Assembly: GCA_013115125.1 (NCBI GenBank) | Contig: JABANN010000042.1 | Span: forward strand, 1 to 64,000 | Origin: Perkinsus olseni | Lineage: Eukaryota; Perkinsozoa; Perkinsida | Reading direction: 5' to 3' | DNA: 64,000 nt | Shown: in pieces, positions 46,259 to 55,783 of the stretch | How the letters are laid out: the number at the start of each line of letters is the position of its first letter | How positions within the stretch are numbered: position 1 is the stretch's first letter | Notes under the pieces: generated by a model | What the model was told of the DNA's origin: nothing | Databases searched by the model: none | Seen by the model: the letters and a program-made list of their open reading frames with translations, nothing else | Position numbers and translations under genes: made by a program

Positions 46259-49200
46259 ATGACAGTAACAGGGTCAGCGGGCAACGAAAAGACAAGAGAA
46301 CATGCTGATAGGCAACGCCCTGAGGGCGATGCCGCGACGACCAGCACATCCACAGCTAGAGTCTTGCGGGACTTGCCACCAATCGAAGTATCGGGCCAGA
46401 TTGACCTGAGCACTACGTCGTGCGTGGTCGTAGGTCCCCATCCCTCTCACAGTGAAGATTCCTTCTTTCGAGACCAAGTCGGCTCTGATGGGCCTCAACT
46501 ACACCACTTACCACATAAAAGTAGACGACTTCGGCCGGCCACACTCGGTCAATCGCAGGTGGTCCTCACCCAATCACCACGGCGCCCGTCCTCCAGGACC
46601 TCAGATTCGACGACTTCGTCAAGTTCCACGACCATATCAGCTCTCTGCCGTACCACCGGCGAGGGGAGGAAGGGGGGCGTAGAGAGTCCGAAGGGTTGGC
46701 AAAGCAGCCAGCAGCCACTCTGGTAGGGTAGGATCATGCCCACTGAGCGCTCGCCATCCGTTCTGACAGTTCGCCGACGACGACGCCGCAGTTTCTCAGG
46801 GTAGCATCCGCAGCCCCTCCGGCGACCCTCTCATACCGGCCCTACCCCCGAAGCAGATGTTCGGGTCGACCCTACCAGCTGTTGTCGAGGAGAGGCGGCC
46901 CGCACTCGAGCTCATTCTCCAAAGGGCCACTAGGAGGGCGGAGGTGAGCCAGCATCGGCCATGTTCAAGCAGGTCGTGGTCAGGTCCTTTACTTCGACAC
47001 CACTGACGCCCTCTGGCGGTTGCTAGAGCTCCCTCCGGGCTGTGCCGTGGTGTCCCGCTTCCTCACCCCCTCAGGACAGAGGAGCTGCCAGTGCATGCAG
47101 GACCTCAGTGGTGAGACCTTCCCTGACCAGCAGTCCACTGCCCGTAGCCGTCGCCTCAGGGCTCCTGGATCCGGGTAAGGAGAAGGAACAGTATCGGCTG
47201 AAACACGAGGCTGTGCTCAAGTGCGTCCTCAACATCGTGGACAGCGAGGCTCGAGGTCCCTACCCACTGGATGGGGCCGGTCAGCGCTACCCTGCTCAGG
47301 CGTGATTTCCCTTCCACCAGCGGCCTTCGCTTCGGTCATGGATGTGCTTCACTTCATAGTGTCCGATGGGAGCCCAGAGGGAAGGCACGGGTCGTCTAAA
47401 GATCCGAGAGAAATGTGACAGCTGCTTCGCTCCGCTAGAAGGCCACTACCATTTTGGTCAGCAGGTTCGTGTCGGGCGGAGGCATCCTCACTCTCCTGCG
47501 AGTTCTGGCCAGCGAGGGCCCCGCGGACGCCACAGCCAATGGTGACGTTGTGGTGCTTCCTCGAGGCAAACGGGTAAATGCCGCCCTCCTCGCGATGGCC
47601 CAGGCACCGGCTGCTGCTTCAGACAACTCCTGCTGCTGCTACTGACAACAGCACTGCCACAGTCCGTATTGACCAAGTCAAGCGTGTCCTCAACGGCCTC
47701 ATACAGGCGTCAGGGGAGGCCTTCAGTACCCTACTCTTACACACACTCCAGGTCACCATCCGCCCTCCCCCCCCCTATGGTTCCTACCGTCCCTACAGGC
47801 TCACGATGGCATCCCCGTCATCAGTGAAGAGCTTCTACCCGTCTCCAAGGTCCACCTTCACGACACCATCGCGAAGCTTCTGTGGCTGAGCTTTGACGAT
47901 GACGTCCAAGTAGGCTGTCTTGGTGATTGCCAATGATACCCCTCTCTGCAGGGGTGTTTGCTTGGCCATCCTCGAGGCCTCGATCTTCTGGGCTCCCTCT
48001 TCGCTTCCCCCTTCCCCAGCACCCGAGTGATCTGCGGCTTGATCCTTGCAACCCTGGCCAGCGCTGAGAGGCTGTAAGCAGCTCCTTGTGATGGAACTGC
48101 TGTAGCGATGGTGCTGGTCAGAGATGACGTGACCCTGCTGAGCAAGATCGACTCTGGTCTGTGGCAACTGCTCACCACCGAGTTGCTCCCTTCCGAGAGC
48201 CTCTCTTCGTCCGCCCGCGTCCCCGGCGCGATGCTGTCTTCTCTGACCCGCACCCCAGGATGCCTGGCTCGAGTGGCCCAGTGTTTGGGAGGGGCCTCCA
48301 GTCAGACCGTTAAGGGATTTGCCTGTTGGGTGACCTTCTCCTCATCTTGTTGTCGATGAGGGCAGCGTGTAGGTCCTCAGTGGGTCCTCCTCCTCACTAA
48401 GGCCCGACTCCCAACTTTCTAAGACCATCATTGGAGCGGCTGAGGGACTCATACTGCAGGTAGCGGCCGCCGTAGCCCATCGCCGTTACGCTGCTGCATC
48501 AGCAGTCGAAGGACCTCGACCCGACCATCAACGGCCTCGTGGCGCAGCTTCTACTACGATTCAGAAAGGACGGCATGCGGACGCTCAGGTGGCCTCCGAC
48601 TAGCAGCTCATGAACATCAGCCGAGTATCTTAGGTCCACCCCGGGGGAATGTGTGGCGGTGGATGAAAGCCTTCGAAGTGCTCTCCATGACCATATAGTG
48701 TCTAGAAGGGCGCGCAACGCTCAGGATGCGGAGCAACAGGAGAGGTCACCCCGGCTGCCCGCTGGCCGTTTCTATGGGATGCCCAGTTACCTTTCCTCGC
48801 TGGTCACAGAGTGCGACGCCCGACGGGATGCAGTTAACAAGGCCGTGGTCCCAGCAGAAATGAATGACGCCTTCAAGGCCTTTGATAGATATCTAGCCAA
48901 GTATCTTCAATCCATCCAAGGTTACGATAGGTGAACCTATTTCCGACGTAGCCAGCATGATAGATACTGATGCAGTGGTAAGCAAATGCAAAGCCGGTTT
49001 AGCGAACCTCAGCTCCGCCGCAGAATCAGAACTACGCCCTCTGCCGGAGCTGGACCCTGGTGAGGTCCTGGCCTGGGCCACGAGCGCCCTCGAGGTGTGC
49101 CATTGTCATCACTGCCATCACGTGGGACTCTCCTGTGCAGCTGCAAGAAGTAGAGAGAGAAATCGCCAATTTAAATGACCGGGCGGAGGCATCCGAAAGG

Positions 49201-49864
49201 GAAGCGAAGAGGGCCAAGAAGGAGGCTCACTCTGTTGAACAACAGTTGAAGGCCGTGACTGCCGATCTTCAATGTACCCCAGGGGTGGTATCGATGGTAC
49301 CATGATGATACTCTTTCAGCCATGGATGCGCGTATCATCTCCGAAGGGACCGCTCCTGGTGACGAACGACAGCGCCTCGCTGACACACGTTCAGGTCTGG
49401 ACTCTCAACTACTGCAGCTGAAACAAGTGGGTCGAGGCACAGTCGGTCGTCTCCGGCAGTAGCGGTACGCAGGTCGCTGCATCCAAACGACTCGAAGGCA
49501 ACACCCTGAGGCAGCGGGCTGCCGAACTGGCCGCTGGAAGGGGGGCGGCAGCGGCATCCTCGGCCAGCGGCAGAGCCGGGCAGGCCAGAGGGGAGGCCGT
49601 CGTAGACGAATGGGCGGCTCGAGTGGAAGCGTCGAAGAAGTAAAAGTTATTCCCATCACTACTGCCCTTCACAGATTGTTCAGATCGACGAGGCAAGTGC
49701 ACAAGTTGAGTGCCCATCTAAGCACAGTTGGTCTTCGACTACAACAGAATGAGAAGGCTGCCCAGGAGGAGCTCCTGGCCTCCGTGAGGTCCCTTCAAGA
49801 ATATCTCTCACGGTTGGAGAAGTGTTTAGCTGAGAATCATCATAGCAGTGATGACTGGAAGTAG
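46259..49864 (+). CDS. PX-domain protein with coiled-coil C-terminus
   Basis: ATG 46259 starts a short disordered leader. The PX (phox) domain follows: YTTYHIKVDDFG, VNRR (the phosphoinositide-binding Arg region), DLRFDDFVKFHDHI, and LPPKQMFGSTLP with VEERRPALELIL, the hallmark PPK loop and following helix. A long helical middle (GGILTLLRVLAS, VKRVLNGLIQASGEAF, LLWLSFDDDVQ, DDVTLLSKIDSGLWQLL) suggests ARM-like repeats. The C-terminus is coiled coil (EVEREIANLNDRAEASERE, LRQRAAELAAGR). The last intron, GTAAAAG to CTTCACAG, joins VEASKK to LFRSTRQVHKLSAHL and a stop at 49862. Many introns are about 30-50 nt; one near 46440 is unclear (19-28 nt). PX proteins bind PI3P on endosomes, so membrane-traffic work is likely. 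Broken copies of the 3' half follow downstream. Confidence 0.7.
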
Positions 49865-50276
49865 TCGCCTGTGCATGAGTTGGTCCACTTCAACGATTTC
49901 TTGCGTTGCTTTCGGGCAGTGGTCGACTACGGCTGATCGAAGCGAGTGAAGTTCGGGAAGAGGAGGAATTTTTCGCTCCCGCGCAACGAAGAAGAGGTTT
50001 GATTGTGTGATGATAATCCATTGGAGCATCTTCCGCACAAATCAAGCTAGTGCAAATATTCAAGCGATGCTAGTGATTAGTGTATGGTGTTGGTTGTCTG
50101 ATGCTCACCAGACTTTGGCTGATTTTCGCGCCCTTCCCAGCCCACTTCCTCGATGTGGAGGTAGGACTAGAGTTTGTCTTCAACGATATTCCGAGGTAAG
50201 TCCGCAGAAAGGCTTGGATTGTATACAATGTCTGTCTACAGCGCCCACCGCCTTGTGGTTCGCTCCGCCTGGTAGA

Positions 50277-50331
50277 TCATCGTGAGCTGCTCTTGTGTAA
50301 TAGCCTCTAACACAAGAGCAGCTCACGATGA
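50277..50331. repeat. Perfect 22-bp inverted repeat, 11-nt loop
   Basis: Arms 50277-50298 and 50310-50331 are exact reverse complements (core GAGCTGCTCTTGTGT); the loop is AATAGCCTCTA. It lies in the segment that is unique to tandem unit 1. Confidence 0.95.
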
Positions 50332-50748
50332 GCTGCCCATAACTTATAGGCTGTTGTGAACAGTCTGTGACATATGGACCACACTAGTTTTGCTGTAGGC
50401 AACGCAGCCCGCTTTGCCCTAGCTACCTTGGCCAGTCAGCTACACCTATACATCCCCGTACGTCATTTGGAATTTCACGGGAGTGAATTCACACAGTGAT
50501 AAAAACACTAAGACAAGATTGGTTGAACAACAGTCGTACCTGTAGAATATTCAGCATAACATGGTGGTGGTTGTGATGATCATCGTATCGAATCACCTTC
50601 GTTTGCAAATTGCAATAAACAAGGCCCGTTCCGTTCGGAAGAGAGTCTCTCGAGGAGCCTCTCTACGGAAGTGACGTCTTTCGTCTCTTCAACCATCGCT
50701 TTCCAGCGACTTCTCCACTCTAGGGCGACGTAACAGATTCTGAGGATG

Positions 50749-50771
50749 CAATATCCTCTGAGAGGATATTG
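50749..50771. repeat. Perfect palindrome, 11-bp arms, absent from the sister copy
   Basis: CAATATCCTCT, G, AGAGGATATTG. The homologous site in tandem unit 2 (about 53113) reads CAACATCCTCTGAGAAATGG: the left arm is there, but the right arm is not. Confidence 0.85.
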
Positions 50772-51021
50772 ATAATAATGACGGTGAAGCTGGCAACGTC
50801 GATAGGCGACGGAAAGTGATGAAGCACAGCAGCAATCATCCCGCCTGCTTCGTACTATGAGGACCGACCCTACGTCACGTAAGGCACACGGTTAAGAAGC
50901 ATCTCGCTCCGGGTTACAAAATGAGCGAGAAGATGAAAACTAGTTCGTAGTGATAAGAAGAGTTGACGAGTAGGAGTAGCATAGAAAATTGCCTCCTATA
51001 GCATGGCCTTCAGAAAGCGTA

Positions 51022-51787
51022 TTAATAATACACATACCCCGTAACAATATCCGATAAACACTGAACGGTCGCAGTTCCCTTTCCTCTCAAGGCACATAGG
51101 CACCCTCGGCCCGGAAACTGGCAGCGAGCTGATAGCTATTGCCTCGCGCCTGTAGAATGAAGATATGCAGTTGAGTGGTGCAAAAGTTGCGACTAAAAGC
51201 TTCAGCTTTTGATTCCACGATAGGGGAGTGGAGCGAAAGTGCAAATGCATCAGCACGGCCTTCGGTGTAGTACCACGGGGTAGCAACATTCGCAGTCAAG
51301 GGGATGGCTTCCTTGAACTGAGCAAACACATGAGAAGCTATGCTCACTTGGTCACTCCGTCCTCATCAGTGGTGGTGATGTTGGGCGATCCCAGAGCCAA
51401 TCGCATGAAGACTTGGTCATTACCCACGCTGAGCTGAACTTGACCAGTACCACTCACGTTCACAGCTTGAGAGTTGGCACCGCCCTCTGGCAGGGACCAC
51501 TGCAATTCGAAGGTGCCAGATTCTCCTTTATCTGATCCAGGTAAATGCTGCGACTCGAGACGAATCCCAATAAACCGTGGTTTGACTCCTTGAGAGTTCA
51601 CTTCACCTGTCATGTAGAGGCAGGCACCATCGAGAGCCTCGAGTCTGCGGGTTTTTATGAAGCCGCTACCACCATAGCAACACGGGGGATAGTCACCTAT
51701 AACAGTGCGATCATCAGAAAGCACCATGACCGCAGTGTAGGTGAACAACACGATGCTGCAGTGGAGCCAGTTGGAACGAAGTCCCAT
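51022..51787 (-). pseudogene. Secreted-family member 3 (frameshift and stop)
   Basis: ATG 51787 encodes MGLRSNWLHCSIVLFTYTAV, a signal peptide like member 1. GDYPPCCYGGSG, GACLYMTGEVNS, TGQVQLSVGNDQVFMRLAL and ITTTDEDG follow. The frame then shifts at GACCAAGTGAGC (about 51340), with IASHVFAQFKEA and ATPWYYTEGRAD in the next frame. A TGA follows GAYVP near 51085, before the family's last block. The coding blocks are well kept, so the loss looks fairly recent. It lies in tandem unit 1, downstream of the PX gene. Confidence 0.7.
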
Positions 51788-52440
51788 ATTCTGGATCGTT
51801 ATTTGATAACGACGAAGCAACTAGAATGAACAGAGAGATCTTACACATGCCGTCTGGCGAGGAAAAGATAGGGCATATGTTGATCGAAAGGCTCTCCACA
51901 ACAAACTCTTCTATTCGATGTGGGTGAAGGGAAAATATTCCTCGGCAGTTCAAACTGTTTTTGGCTACGCGATAATCGATCAAGTCCCAACTGGAATGGT
52001 AAATTCGCACGCATGAATTTAGCGTCACGAGTCATGGAAGGTGCAATATAGTGGCAACATAGTGACGGCTGTACGCTATGTAGCGCACAGCGCAATGTAG
52101 CGTACTATCCAGCTGTTAGACTATCATCGCGCAATTATCTACTACTGCGTATCGTTAGTCTCAGATAACCATCTGGCATCATTCTGCTTCTTGCACTCGC
52201 GTGCATGAGTATACGTGCTACACTAGGGTAGAACTTACGCTAGGCTAGATTACGCTATAGGACCTCGTTATCGAGCAACTCCTCTCGAGTCCCAGACTCG
52301 GAGTCCGTTAATACAATTCTTCGAACCCCGTCTCCAATAGTCACACTGCACTGAGTAACTCAGTGCGTAGTATAACTCAGTCTGAGTTATACTAGTGGGT
52401 TTACCCGCAGCCGGCTGCCTTTAAAAGCTGCGGTGTGCAG
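51788..52440. other. Upstream flank of secreted-family member 3
   Basis: The first 250 bp match the flanks of members 1 and 4. No gene. The right part has strong hairpins: GCACTGAG-TAA-CTCAGTGC (52348-52366) and the 13-bp-arm palindrome at 52368-52394. Both lie just left of the junction where PX-gene sequence resumes. Confidence 0.55.
52368..52394. repeat. Perfect palindrome, 13-bp arms, 1-nt centre
   Basis: TAGTATAACTCAG, T, CTGAGTTATACTA. It is the longest one-base-centre palindrome I found, about 45 bp left of a duplication junction. Confidence 0.95.
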
Positions 52441-52831
52441 GTCGCTGCGTCCAAACGACTCGAAGGCAACACCCTGAGGCAGAGGGCTGCCGAACTAGCC
52501 GCTGGAAGGGGGGCGGCAGCGGCATCCTCGGCCAGCGGCAGAGCCGGGCAGGTCAGAGGAGAGGCCGTCGTGGATGAATGGGCGGCTCGAGTGGAAGCGT
52601 CGAAGAAGTAACTTTATTCCCGCTACCACCGTCCTCGACAGATTGTTTAGATCGACGAGGCAAGTGCGCAAACTGAGTGCCCATCTGAGGACAGTTGGTT
52701 TTCGACTACAACAGAATGAGAAGGCTGCCAAAGAGGAGCTCCTGGCCTCCGTGAGGTCCCTTCAAGGACATCTGTCACGGTTGGAGAAGTGTTTCGCTGA
52801 GCATCATCATGGCGGTGATGACTGGAGGTAG
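52441..52831 (+). pseudogene. 3'-end copy of the PX gene (last two exons)
   Basis: It begins exactly at the exon that starts VAASKRLEGN in the parent (49474). It keeps the intron (GTAACTTTATT to CTCGACAG) and the last exon to the same stop codon, here DDWR. Nucleotide identity is very high in the first exon and lower in the last. Without a promoter, start or PX domain it cannot make the parent protein. The starting point coincides with an exon edge, which is notable. Confidence 0.8.
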
Positions 52832-53810
52832 TCGCCTGTGCATGAGTTCGTCCACTTTCACATTTTCTCGTGTTGTTTTCCGGGAGTGAATTCACGCAAT
52901 AATAAAAACACGAAGACAAAATAGGTTGAACAACACTCTTCGCTGAAAAATATTCAGCGTAACATGTTGACCGGTTTGATCATCACTCTTCATCTATGTT
53001 GCAAATTGCAATCGCCAGGGCGCGTTCCTTTTGGAAAAGGCGGTTGAAGAGACGGAAGACGTCACTTCCGGACGGCTTCCCCACTCGCAATCGCCGCAAC
53101 ACTCTTAAAACGCAACATCCTCTGAGAAATGGCGAGAAAGCTGGCAGCTTCGATAGGCGATGAAGCACAGCAAAAGCCCCAACATCAACCTGACCACTTG
53201 ATACAATAAGGGTCGACCCTACGTCACGTTGAGTACACGGTCGAGAGAAACCTTGCTCCGAGTTTCAAAATGCGCAAGGAGATGAAAAAAAGCTCGTAGG
53301 GTTTGAAAAGTTTACAACTTGTGAAGTAGGGTACAAAATGGCTTTCTATCAGCATGGCCTTCACAAAAGGTATTAATACCACATTACGCCCTCAATAATC
53401 GGTCTGCCCATACCGAACTGCCGCTGTACCTCTTCCCTAGTCTCATAGGCACCCTCGGCCCAGAAACCGAGTTGGACCTGAAAGCCATTGTCAATCGTCT
53501 TTGCAATGTAAAAATCCTGCCCAGTGGAGTAAGCATTGGCACTAGAATCCGCAGCTTCTGATTTCACTTCAGAGGAGTGGAGCTCGAGTGAATGTGTAGA
53601 AGTAAGACCCTTGATGTGGTACGACGTAGTATAGACATACGCATTCTCGGGGGCAGAATCGTAGAAATGAGCGAGCAGATAAGAGTCCAAGCTCATAGCG
53701 CTCCATCCGTCATAACCAGTAGTGGTGATACGGGGCGACGTTAGAGTTAATCGCATGTAGACTTCGTCATCACCCAGGCTGAGCTGAACATAGCCAGTAC
53801 TATTAATGTT

Positions 53811-53853
53811 CGGCTTGGCATCGGGATCTGCCGCAGATCCCGATGCCAAGCCG
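53811..53853. repeat. Perfect 20-bp inverted repeat, 3-nt loop, at a break point
   Basis: Arms CGGCTTGGCATCGGGATCTG and its exact complement (53834-53853), loop CCG. It sits exactly where secreted-family homology stops. The left arm is family coding sequence and the right arm is its inverted copy. Confidence 0.95.
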
Positions 53854-53890
53854 CATTATAGGTGGCGCTGACGCCACCGAGGAAGAGGGC

Positions 53891-53961
53891 AGAACGTGCT
53901 TGCTGGGAAAGTGAGGGTTAAGGACAAACGCCTGGGAGGGACGAGGAGCCTTCGGGCTACC
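53891..53961 (-). other. Captured 71-bp piece of the modular gene
   Basis: These 71 bases are the reverse complement of 58427-58497, apparently without mismatch, beginning AGAACGTGCTTGCTGGGAAA. The source codes for part of the third module (VLAGKVRVKDKRLGG). It lies inside the broken secreted-family member 4. Confidence 0.9.
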
Positions 53962-54075
53962 CTTCGCAGCAGATGACCGGTGATGTTATCATAATCCTGC
54001 CGCAGATAGCACCATCACCGCTGTGTAACCGAATAACACGATGCTGCGGTGGAGCCAGTTGAAGCGAAGTCCCAT

Positions 54076-54789
54076 ATTCTGGATGGTTATTTGATAACAA
54101 CGAAGCACCTAGGATGAATAGGGAGATCTTCCACATACCGCCTGGAAATTACAGACTGTGATCGAGGAAAGTACAGGGCAAAAGCTGCTCGATAAGCTCT
54201 CGACAACAGACACTTATAACCGATGTAAAGGAAAATATGTCTCGTCAGTTCAAATTGTTTCAAACTGTCTTGGCTGCGCAAAAATCGATAGAATCCCGAC
54301 CGGAATTACCAACCCGCACGCATGAACTCAGCGCCACGAGTCATGGAAGGTGCACTATAGTGAGAAGATAGTGGCGACTATACGCTACGTAGCATCCGGT
54401 GCAGTACTATTCAGCTGTTGGACTATCACCGCTGCAATTACCCTTAACCTACTACGCATCATTAGCCTCAGATAACCGCCGGACCTCATTTCTGAGCCTT
54501 GCACTCGCGTGCATGAGTGTACGTGCCACATTGAGCTGGAACTTACGCTAGGCTAGATTATGCTGCAGGCCTTCATTGAGGAGTAACTCCTCTCCAGTCC
54601 GTTTTCACAACTCTTTGAGTCCCGTCTCAAGTAGCCACCCTGTACTGCGTTGTAGTGCACAAGTGAATTCAACTGAGAGCCTGTCATCGGACTTTTCACC
54701 GTAACACGATGACAGGTGGTAAGCGCACAGCACGCAGAGAGGAGACAAGACTGTTACGCTCCGTTCCTGTTGATGCGTGCAGAGTAGTG
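54076..54789. other. Upstream flank of member 4 and junction to tandem unit 3
   Basis: The first 500 bp match the flank of member 3, including TTGGCTGCGCAAAAATCGAT near 54270. A hairpin CCTGTCATCG, 15 nt, CGATGACAGG lies at about 54683-54717, just before PX-gene sequence begins again. Confidence 0.55.
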
Positions 54790-55583
54790 CCTCCTTGCAG
54801 GCGTGTCTGCTTGGTCATCCTCGAGGCCTCGACATCCTGGGCTCCCTCTTCGCTTCCCCTTTCCCCATCACCCGAGTGATCTGTGGTTTGATTCTTGCGA
54901 CCCTGGCCAGCGCTGAGAGGCTGTAAGCAGCTCCTTATGATGGAACTGCTGTAGTGATGGTGATGCTCAGAGATGACGTGACTCTGCTGAGGAAGATCGA
55001 CTCTGGTCTGTGGCAAGTTGCCACTGGCAACTGCTCACCGCCGACTCGGTGGCACCGAGCTGCTCCCTCCCGAGAGCCTCTCTACGTGGCTCGAGTGGCG
55101 CAGTGTTTGGGAGGGGCCTCCAGTCAAATCGTGAAGAGATTCATTTGGTGGGTGACTTACTCCTCATGTTGTTGTCAATCAGAGCAGCGCGTGGGTCCTC
55201 CTCCTCACTAGTGACCGACTTCTAGCTTTCTAAGACCCTCACTGGAGTGGCTGAGGGACTTGTCCTGCCGGTAGGCGTCCGCCGTAGCCCATCGATGCTA
55301 CGCTGGTGCATCAGTCGGACCCGACCATCAATGGCTTTGTGGCCCAGCTTCTACTGCGGTTCAAAGTGGACGGTATGCGGACGCCAGGGTGTTCCAAAAT
55401 GGCAATATATCTATTCTTATGTTTCTGATGAGTTGAGTGCCCCTCTGAACACAGTTGGTCTTCGACTACAACAGAACGAGAAGGTTGCACAAGAGGAGCT
55501 CCTGGCCTCCGTGAGGTCCCTTCAACTTGAAGGGCTTCAAGAATATCTCTCACGGTTAGAGAAGTGCTTATGACTGGAAGTAG
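54790..55583 (+). pseudogene. Rearranged internal and 3' copy of the PX gene
   Basis: From about 54790 the DNA follows the parent at 47945-48600 (LRDDVTLLRKIDSGLW and TINGFVAQLLLRF-like blocks), with deletions and substitutions. It then jumps near 55400 directly to the parent's last exon (LNTVGLRLQQNEKVAQEELL), which carries a small internal duplication (LEGLQ). The order of parts is a deletion derivative of the parent. Frames are broken, so it is a pseudogene. It is the third unit of the local array. Confidence 0.75.
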
Positions 55584-55651
55584 TCGCCAGTGCATGAGCG
55601 TATCCACTTCCACGTTGTCTCGTGTTGTTTTCCCGGGAGTGAATTCATGCG

Positions 55652-55666
55652 GTCATAGTCTATGAC
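55652..55666. repeat. Palindrome in an insertion unique to unit 3
   Basis: GTCATAG, T, CTATGAC lies in about 35 bp that are absent at the homologous sites of unit 1 (50490) and unit 2 (52885). Confidence 0.8.
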
Positions 55667-55783
55667 TGCACAAATTGTTTCTATGACTCATAAAAACACG
55701 AAGACAAGATTGGTCGAACAACACTCTTCGCTGAAGAATATTCAGCATAACATGTTTGTGGCTGTGATGATCATCGGATCGAT

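Larger units (their letters stand above)
49865..51021. other. Spacer of tandem unit 1
   Basis: Ends of this spacer match the spacers after the two downstream PX-gene copies (52832 on and 55584 on): CGGGAGTGAATTCA near 50479, AATATTCAGCATAACATG near 50544 and GTTTGCAAATTGCAAT near 50599. About 570 bp in the middle (49910-50470) are absent from the other copies and include the 22-bp-arm hairpin. No gene is seen. Confidence 0.6.
53373..54075 (-). pseudogene. Secreted-family member 4 (chimeric, middle replaced)
   Basis: ATG 54075 encodes MGLRFNWLHRSIVLFGYTAV and then diverges. About 70 residues of the family, including PPGC and GTCVY, are missing. In their place, between 53830 and 53980, lie a hairpin and a 71-bp piece of the modular gene at 58.4 kb. 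From 53830 down the family resumes (TGYVQLSLGDDEVYMRLTL, YTTSYHIKGLTS, LGFWAEGAYET) and runs open to the true end IIEGVMWY at 53373. The 3' half alone is an uninterrupted frame. The gene lacks its conserved cysteines and is almost certainly dead. Confidence 0.8.

Noticed and set aside
49610-49864. Small separate gene encoding an 84-residue coiled coil after the PX gene
   Set aside because: A GTAAAAG donor and CTTCACAG acceptor join it in phase to the PX gene, so it is the last exon; the copy at 52441-52831 has the same structure.
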